Shown one piece after another: positions 7,281-11,532 of a stretch of 11,532 bases of DNA (position 1 is the stretch's first letter; every line of letters begins with the position of its first letter). The translations under genes and the position numbers were made by a program. Origin of the DNA: Spirochaetota bacterium (lineage in GTDB: Bacteria > Spirochaetota > Spirochaetia > DSM-27196 > PWMO01); assembly GCA_009908735.1 (NCBI GenBank), contig JAAAOR010000153.1:1-11532 (forward strand), written 5' to 3'. The notes beneath the pieces were generated by a model. That model searched no databases. It was not told where the DNA came from and saw only the letters and a list, made by a program, of their open reading frames with translations.

Positions 7281-8789
7281 ATGGAACAACATGATCGGTC
7301 GGATTTCTCAGTGTTTATTGACAATCTCCGCCGGCACCTCGAAGCGCTCTTTCGGGGACAACCGGCAAATGGCTCTGCGGCAACCATAGAGGAGGCACTC
7401 GGCGAGGGCGCGCTGTCGGTGTTTATCCCCGAGCGGTTCGGAGGGCGCGGGCAACACGTAGACGAGTGTCTCTCAATGCTGGAGGCCTGCTCCTATGAGT
7501 CGCTGCCGCTCTCACTAACGGCAGGCATCAACGGCGCGCTGTTCCTGCAACCGGTCTCCAAGTACGCAGGAGAGGAGTTACAGGCGGAGACATTCGACCG
7601 TTTCGTCCACCACGGTGCCCTCGGCGGGCTGATGATTACGGAGCCGGACTTCGGGACCGACGCCTTGCAAATGCGAACCAGGTTTCACGCCGAGGGCGAC
7701 GGGTACCGCTTGCGTGGCACAAAGCACTGGGGCGGACTCACCGGCCGCGCGGATTACTGGCTGCTCACCGCCCGTGAGGAGAACGGCGGGGGAAGCCTGG
7801 GACGAAACATAAACTTCTTCGTGTGGGACAAGGAGCTCGGAGGCATCGAGGTGGAGGAATATTACAAAAGCCTCGGCCTCGAGATGATTCCGTACGGCCG
7901 AAACCGGATCGATACCCATCTTCCGGCGGAACGTCGCATGACGCCGCTGGGGAGCGGCGTGCGCATGCTCCTCGACCTGTTGCACCGCAGTCGGTTGCAG
8001 TTCCCCGGCATGGGAATGGGCTTCCTGCGACGTCTTCTGGACGAGGGCATACGGCACGCGCGCGGACGCTTTGTCGGCGGACACCCACTTGCCGATTACG
8101 ATCAAGTACAGTCCCGGCTCTCCGAAATACAAGCCTCCTACACGACGTGCTCTGCGATGTGCGCATATACCACCGGCGTCGCGGGGGTGGAAAACGACTG
8201 CTCACCGCAGGCCCTCCCGGCAAACACCATTAAGACGGTCGTAACCGACCTGATGCAATCGGCTGCGCAGTCGCTGCTGCAGCTGACGGGAGCGTCAGGC
8301 TACCGTCGCGATCACATCGTCGGGAGTGCGGTGGTCGACAGCCGCCCCTTCCAGATCTTCGAGGGCTCGAACGATATCCTCTATCAGCAGATTTCCGAGG
8401 CGGTGCTCAAGTCTATGAAGCGACTGAAGGAGAGCAACCTCTCACGCTTCCTCGGCGTCTTCGAACCGACGCAGCGCGTCGCCGACCGGCTACCGCGGGA
8501 CCTCGATTTCGCGCTCGAAAAGGCTCTCCCCCAGCGCAAGATGGTCGACCTCGGCCGCATTCTCGGGCGCATCATGTCCATGCAGATGGTTGTGGACATG
8601 AAAGACCGTGGCTATCGCCAGGATCTCGCTGAGAACTGCATCACGGCGACGATACGGGACATCCGCTCCCTCGCGGGATCGTTTACCCACCCCGACCGCA
8701 CGCCTGTGGTGGAAGACTACTGCGACGGCAGCGCCTGGCGGGCTTTCCTGCCCAACACCCACGCGGGGGCAGCTGCAGGCAACGCCTGA
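7281..8789 (+). CDS. Acyl-CoA dehydrogenase family flavoprotein with C-terminal extension
   Basis: This is a FAD-dependent enzyme that would introduce an alpha-beta double bond into an acyl-CoA, passing electrons to an electron-transfer flavoprotein. An N-terminal helical domain carries SVFIPERFGGRG (about 44-55). The middle beta domain has the family signature MITEPDFGTD (about 118-127) and GTKHWGG. In the C-terminal domain IFEGSNDIL supplies the candidate catalytic base Glu361, at the place used by short- and medium-chain enzymes. Length is 502 residues against a usual 380-400; the extra hundred or so residues after about 385 look mostly helical. ATG 7281 is preferred because GGTAGGG lies 9 nt upstream; an in-frame TTG at 7242 has no ribosome site. 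No beta-oxidation, ETF or CoA-ligase gene is adjacent, so the substrate cannot be inferred. The stop faces a convergent gene 21 nt away. Confidence 0.9.
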   Translation: MEQHDRSDFSVFIDNLRRHLEALFRGQPANGSAATIEEALGEGALSVFIPERFGGRGQHVDECLSMLEACSYESLPLSLTAGINGALFLQPVSKYAGEELQAETFDRFVHHGALGGLMITEPDFGTDALQMRTRFHAEGDGYRLRGTKHWGGLTGRADYWLLTAREENGGGSLGRNINFFVWDKELGGIEVEEYYKSLGLEMIPYGRNRIDTHLPAERRMTPLGSGVRMLLDLLHRSRLQFPGMGMGFLRRLLDEGIRHARGRFVGGHPLADYDQVQSRLSEIQASYTTCSAMCAYTTGVAGVENDCSPQALPANTIKTVVTDLMQSAAQSLLQLTGASGYRRDHIVGSAVVDSRPFQIFEGSNDILYQQISEAVLKSMKRLKESNLSRFLGVFEPTQRVADRLPRDLDFALEKALPQRKMVDLGRILGRIMSMQMVVDMKDRGYRQDLAENCITATIRDIRSLAGSFTHPDRTPVVEDYCDGSAWRAFLPNTHAGAAAGNA

Positions 8790-8810
8790 CCGTACGCCGA
8801 ATCCTCGTCG

Positions 8811-9089
8811 CTACTTTCCCCCGCGGCGGGGGAAAATCGGGCCAAAGTACTGCTCGAGATCGTATTTCTGCGACAGCCACCTCACGAAGCGGTGATAGAT
8901 GAAGTAGGTGGCCACGATCGAGAGTACGAAGAGGACCATGAGGATGTAGACCCCGACGTTTGCCGGGATAAGGGGGGCGAGAAACCGGCCGAAGATCACG
9001 AAGAGCACCAGGAAAAGCGCCATCATCACGATGATGTTTGCAATGGTCGCCCCTACTACGAAGAGCACTGTGTTCACTCGCTTGTTCAT
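8811..9089 (-). CDS. Small two-helix membrane protein coupled to lspA, 92 residues
   Basis: I do not recognise the family. Two strongly hydrophobic segments are visible: about residues 6-34 (TVLFVVGATIANIIVMMALF) and about 44-66 (VGVYILMVLFVLSIVATYF). They are joined by a short FGRFLAPLIPAN loop and followed by a basic, aromatic cytoplasmic-looking tail ending PRRGGK. This suggests an inner-membrane hairpin with both ends inside. The start is one of two adjacent ATGs (9090-9092 and 9087-9089). The second is chosen because GGAGG at 9094-9098 is 4 nt away from it but only 1 nt from the first. That second ATG shares its A with the lspA stop (TGATG), so translation is almost certainly coupled to lspA. 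It may assist lipoprotein maturation or merely share the operon; the sequence does not decide. Confidence 0.8.
   Translation of the reverse strand: MNKRVNTVLFVVGATIANIIVMMALFLVLFVIFGRFLAPLIPANVGVYILMVLFVLSIVATYFIYHRFVRWLSQKYDLEQYFGPIFPRRGGK
8815..8835. repeat. Inverted repeat at the convergent gene ends
   Basis: TTTCCCCC (8815-8822) and GGGGGAAA (8828-8835) form an 8-bp stem with a GCGGC loop. It overlaps the last codons of the minus-strand membrane protein gene and lies about 25 nt after the acyl-CoA dehydrogenase stop. It could slow or end transcription from the plus strand, but neither strand shows a proper U-tract after the stem. Confidence 0.35.
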
Positions 9090-9613
9090 CATTCCTCCCG
9101 CGTTTCGGCCACGAGCACACTGATCACCAGAAGCGTCCCGCATATGACCACGCTCGCATCCGCGACATTAAAAGTGGGCCACCTGTCCAGCCCGAAGAGC
9201 CCGTAGAACTTCACATCTACGAAGTCCACGACTCCCTCGGGGCGAAAGATCCGGTCAATGAGGTTGCCGATGCCACCGCCGACGATGCCGGCTATGGACC
9301 ATCGCTCAATGGCCGTGAACCGATCGCCGGTGCGAAGGTAATAAGCGAGAAGCGCTGCAATCACCGCAAGGGGGAACAGGATGAACGCCACCCGGCGGAC
9401 CATCACCGGGAGCGTCGCTCCAATGCTGAACGCAATCCCCGGATTGCGGGCATGGATGAGGCGCAACACGTCACCAAATACCTCGATATGAAACCCGCGT
9501 TCGTACACGGGCTCGATGTAGACTACGACCACCTGCTTGGTGATCTGATCGAGAACGATGATAGCCAAGGTTAACAGAAACGGGACCAGAAGGTACCGGC
9601 TTATTCGCGTCAC
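9089..9613 (-). CDS. lspA: Lipoprotein signal peptidase (signal peptidase II)
   Basis: This inner-membrane aspartyl peptidase cuts the signal peptide from prolipoproteins after diacylglyceryl addition to the lipobox Cys. The 174-residue product has the usual length and all family motifs: LDQITK (21-26), ARNPGIAFS (55-63), GGIGNLIDR (113-121), VVDFVD with catalytic Asp130, and FNVADA with catalytic Asp152. Four hydrophobic segments match the known four-helix topology. The start is GTG at 9611-9613, because AAAGGA lies 6 nt upstream; an in-frame GTG at 9644-9646 directly abuts the previous stop and has no ribosome site. It is the middle gene of a three-gene unit, 33 nt after the nif3-like gene and overlapping the small membrane protein start through TGATG. 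Confidence 0.97.
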   Translation of the reverse strand: MTRISRYLLVPFLLTLAIIVLDQITKQVVVVYIEPVYERGFHIEVFGDVLRLIHARNPGIAFSIGATLPVMVRRVAFILFPLAVIAALLAYYLRTGDRFTAIERWSIAGIVGGGIGNLIDRIFRPEGVVDFVDVKFYGLFGLDRWPTFNVADASVVICGTLLVISVLVAETREE

Positions 9614-9619
9614 AGCATT

Positions 9620-9625
9620 TCCTTT
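9620..9625 (-). promoter_or_regulatory. Ribosome binding site of lspA
   Basis: AAAGGA on the minus strand, 6 nt before GTG 9611-9613. It decides the start over the GTG 33 nt upstream, which lacks such a site. Confidence 0.65.
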
Positions 9626-9646
9626 CACGCGGTGTGCTTGTATCAC

Positions 9647-10408
9647 TTAGAGTCCGGTAGGTACATCGACGAAGGTGGTTTCGAGTCCGAGCTCCTCGGC
9701 GAGAAGCTCCCCTACCGCTCTGACGCCCCAGACCTCGGTGTTGTAATGGCCACCGAAGACGACGTTGGTCTCCGCCTCCAGTGCCTCGTAGTAGATCGTG
9801 TGAGACGCATCTCCGGTCACGTACAGATCGATCTCCTTCTCGATCGCCTCGCTTACCAGCCGGGGAGCGCCTCCCGACACGAGCGCCACCGATTCTACCT
9901 CCTCGGGCCCGAAGGGCAGCACCGAGAGCGCCTCCTGTCGGCCCCCGAAGAGCGACTCGCAGACCGAGCCCACATCGCCGGGAGCGGGGAGCACCCCGGC
10001 TACGCCGATCGTGGTGCCGTGGTAGGAACCAAAGGGACGGACCTGCTGCAGCCCGAGCGCCTTTGCCATGCGAGCATTGTTTCCAAGCGTCGGGTGCATA
10101 TCGAGCGGCAAGTGCGCGGCGTAGAGGCCGAGATCGCGTTCCATAAGGTACCGAATGCGCTCGTAGTGCGCCCCCGTTAGGGGTGACTCGTGCCCCCAGA
10201 ACAGGCCGTGGTGCACGAACAGCACCTCTGCGCCGCCCTCCGCCGCCCGGCGGAAGCTCTCCAGGCAGGCGTCCACGGCGACGGCAACCCGAGATACCTC
10301 CGGCTCACGCCGTTGGACCTGGATGCCGTTTATCGAGGGATCGTCGCCACGCATCGCATCTATTGACAGGATCGATCGCAGAAAGCGATCGAGCTCGCTC
10401 AGTTGCAT
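9647..10408 (-). CDS. Nif3/YbgI-like dinuclear metal-centre protein (DUF34)
   Basis: This is a member of the conserved Nif3-like family, which forms toroidal hexamers with two metal ions per subunit. Its biochemical role is unsettled; a hydrolase or GTP cyclohydrolase I type 2 annotation is common but unproven. Numbered from ATG 10406-10408 (253 residues), the metal ligands are visible: His66-His67 in FVHHGLFW, Asp103 in HLPLD, and His221 and Glu225 in GGHYNTE. These match the order and spacing of the five E. coli YbgI ligands (His63, His64, Asp101, His215, Glu219). Length is that of the short form, without the inserted middle domain of longer homologues. An ATG nine codons upstream (10435) is rejected because MQLSELDRFLRS matches the usual family N-terminus and because the promoter lies over those upstream codons. 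It is first gene of the operon with lspA. Confidence 0.93.
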   Translation of the reverse strand: MQLSELDRFLRSILSIDAMRGDDPSINGIQVQRREPEVSRVAVAVDACLESFRRAAEGGAEVLFVHHGLFWGHESPLTGAHYERIRYLMERDLGLYAAHLPLDMHPTLGNNARMAKALGLQQVRPFGSYHGTTIGVAGVLPAPGDVGSVCESLFGGRQEALSVLPFGPEEVESVALVSGGAPRLVSEAIEKEIDLYVTGDASHTIYYEALEAETNVVFGGHYNTEVWGVRAVGELLAEELGLETTFVDVPTGL

Positions 10409-10414
10409 TTGGTC

Positions 10415-10442
10415 ATTATAGTTGGCAAGGTGCATTTTTCAA
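10415..10442 (-). promoter_or_regulatory. Promoter of the nif3-like - lspA operon, predicted leaderless start
   Basis: On the minus strand, -35 TTGAAA (10437-10442, 5 of 6), a 16-nt spacer and -10 TATAAT (10415-10420, perfect). The expected start, 7 nt past the -10 box, is position 10408, which is the A of the ATG. There is no Shine-Dalgarno sequence between. Confidence 0.7.
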
Positions 10443-10452
10443 GGTGGGATGG

Positions 10453-10468
10453 CGGCGGAGCCCCGCCG
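10453..10468. repeat. Short inverted repeat in the divergent intergenic region
   Basis: CGGCGG (10453-10458) and CCGCCG (10463-10468) flank a 4-nt AGCC. It lies between the promoter of the minus-strand operon and that of the Lon-like gene. It could be an operator, but short GC-rich matches of this kind arise often by chance in such DNA. Confidence 0.2.
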
Positions 10469-10482
10469 ACGAGCCTGCCGGG

Positions 10483-10511
10483 TTGTTTTCGGTGGCCGCT
10501 GATACTATCTT
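10483..10511 (+). promoter_or_regulatory. Candidate promoter of the Lon-like gene
   Basis: TTGTTT (10483-10488), 17-nt spacer, TATCTT (10506-10511). Alternatively an extended -10, TGATACTAT (10500-10508), could act alone. Either would start transcription near 10515-10518, leaving only about 5-8 nt before ATG 10523. No ribosome binding site is visible. Confidence 0.35.
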
Positions 10512-10522
10512 ATGCGCGTACC

Positions 10523-11532
10523 ATGGCAAAAAAGCTCCATCAGACACAACCACACCAGGCGTCCGGCGACGATATGCCGCTTGCCACCTACCAAGAGAAA
10601 GCAATCACAGCGGACGCCGTTCGCTTCGGCATAACCGGCGAGGAGATTGAGCTTCTCGATACTGAGGCCGAGACGTTCGATGTCATCGGCCAGCCGCGGG
10701 CGCTCGAGGCGTTGCACATGGGCCTCGAGATGCAGAGCAAGGGCTACAATGTCTTTGTCACCGGCATGCCCGGCACCGGCAAGCGCACCGCCGTCACGAA
10801 GATCATCGAGTCTTACCGCGACGACCTCTCGCGTTTGCAGGACATCGTTTTCGTGTATAACTTCAGAAATCCCGACCGCCCCCGGGTGCTTTATTTCGAA
10901 CCCGGCGAGAGCCGGATATTTCGCCAGTCCCTCATGGATGTCGTTGCCGGCGTGCGCCGCCGCCTCATGCTGCTCTCCGACAGCCACAATTTCAAGCGGA
11001 AGCGCGATCGCCTCGTGACGCAGGCCGAGGGGCAGGCCAATGCCGCGCTGCGTGAGTTCGAGGGCAAGCTCGAGCAGGAGGGCTTTAATATCGTCCAGCG
11101 GCGCGGTGAAGAGACCGAGGAAACCGACCTCGCACCGGTGTACGAGGGCGAGACAACCAGCTTCGAGGATCTCCAGCAGCGGGTGAAGCTCGGTGAGCTC
11201 GACGATGACTCCTGGCACCGGATGCGGGAAAAGTACTATCGCTACGTCGACGAGCTCAACCAGATCTTTCAACGCCTCGACTCTCAACGGGACCAGGTCG
11301 AGGACAGCCTTCGTGATCTGCGCGTGCGCGAGGTGTCGCCGGAGCTCGACAAAGACATCCGGGAGCTCAAACAGCAGTACTCCGATGGGCGTATCACCGC
11401 ATATCTCGACGATTTGCGCGAGGACATTCTGCGCCATCTCGACTGGTTCACCGGCTACGGAGAGGAGGACCACGGCGATCCCTCGGACTTCGAGCGCTAC
11501 CAGATAAACATCGTTGTCGATCATGGCGACAC
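10523..11532 (+). CDS. Lon-like AAA ATPase/protease, AAA_32 type (partial, C-terminus beyond right edge)
   Basis: This is the N-terminal part (336 residues) of an ATP-dependent protease of the Lon-like group that carries an AAA_32 ATPase domain; full members are about 750-850 residues with a C-terminal Ser-Lys Lon protease domain, here outside the window. Diagnostic parts: a leader, then IGQPRALEALHMGLEMQSKG (about 55-74), Walker A GMPGTGKRTAV (81-91), and the family block VYNFRNPDRPRVLYFEPG (about 111-128). A long charged helical insertion follows (about 160-310), typical of this family and not of classical Lon. Lys87 of Walker A is followed by Arg rather than Ser or Thr, with Thr next. ATG 10523-10525 is the only good start; an ATG at 10512 is in another frame. 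A 339-residue antisense frame is a shadow. Family assignment is firm; proteolytic activity is inferred because the active-site domain is not seen. Confidence 0.88.
   Translation, partial: MAKKLHQTQPHQASGDDMPLATYQEKAITADAVRFGITGEEIELLDTEAETFDVIGQPRALEALHMGLEMQSKGYNVFVTGMPGTGKRTAVTKIIESYRDDLSRLQDIVFVYNFRNPDRPRVLYFEPGESRIFRQSLMDVVAGVRRRLMLLSDSHNFKRKRDRLVTQAEGQANAALREFEGKLEQEGFNIVQRRGEETEETDLAPVYEGETTSFEDLQQRVKLGELDDDSWHRMREKYYRYVDELNQIFQRLDSQRDQVEDSLRDLRVREVSPELDKDIRELKQQYSDGRITAYLDDLREDILRHLDWFTGYGEEDHGDPSDFERYQINIVVDHGD

Noticed and set aside
8815..8835. Intrinsic bidirectional terminator between convergent genes
   Set aside because: The stem is good but short, and no run of T follows on either strand outside the stem, so it is listed only as an inverted repeat.
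10505..11524. 339-residue antisense frame on the minus strand
   Set aside because: It lies opposite the Lon-like gene, whose Walker A and family blocks are clear; this frame carries no family signal.
1..11532. CRISPR array, toxin-antitoxin pair, or anti-phage system
   Set aside because: No regularly spaced repeats were seen, and the helicase-nuclease pair is the general AddAB-type repair machinery rather than a defence cassette; no other defence-like genes adjoin it.

Overview
This is a GC-rich bacterial chromosomal window with tightly packed housekeeping genes, no mobile element and no CRISPR array. A lipoprotein signal peptidase gene and the overall gene mix fit a bacterium with lipoproteins. 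The style (AddAB-type recombination nuclease, a Lon-like AAA protein, tRNA genes without encoded CCA, lineage-specific hypothetical genes) would suit a free-living spirochaete. That assignment is inference; no rRNA or other marker is present to settle it.

Layout, left to right. (1) Positions 1-4971, minus strand: a two-gene operon for a double-strand-break repair helicase-nuclease. An AddB-like PD-(D/E)XK nuclease with a probable 4Fe-4S cluster is followed after 7 nt by an AddA-like UvrD/Rep helicase that runs off the left edge. (2) Positions 5032-5259, plus strand: a divergent 75-residue hypothetical gene with a GTG start and a strong ribosome binding site. (3) Positions 5388-5461: tRNA-Ala(GGC) behind a promoter with a consensus -35 box. 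(4) Positions 5491-7149: a 552-residue soluble coiled-coil protein of unknown function, only 29 nt after the tRNA. (5) Positions 7281-8789: an acyl-CoA dehydrogenase with an extra C-terminal region. (6) Positions 8811-10408, minus strand: an operon nif3-like - lspA - small two-helix membrane protein, the last two translationally coupled. (7) From 10523, plus strand, running off the right edge: the N-terminal third or so of a Lon-like AAA ATPase (AAA_32 type).

The clearest non-routine signal is in translation initiation. The nif3-like operon has a near-consensus promoter placed so that transcription should begin at the A of the ATG, predicting a leaderless mRNA. Two other first-in-operon genes (AddB-like and Lon-like) have weaker promoter candidates that would leave only 8-9 nt leaders, with no Shine-Dalgarno sequence. 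In contrast lspA, the 75-residue gene, the acyl-CoA dehydrogenase and the small membrane gene have recognisable ribosome binding sites. I see no convincing new multi-gene defence or mobile system. The best candidates for unexplored biology are the 552-residue protein, the 75-residue protein and the lspA-coupled membrane protein.
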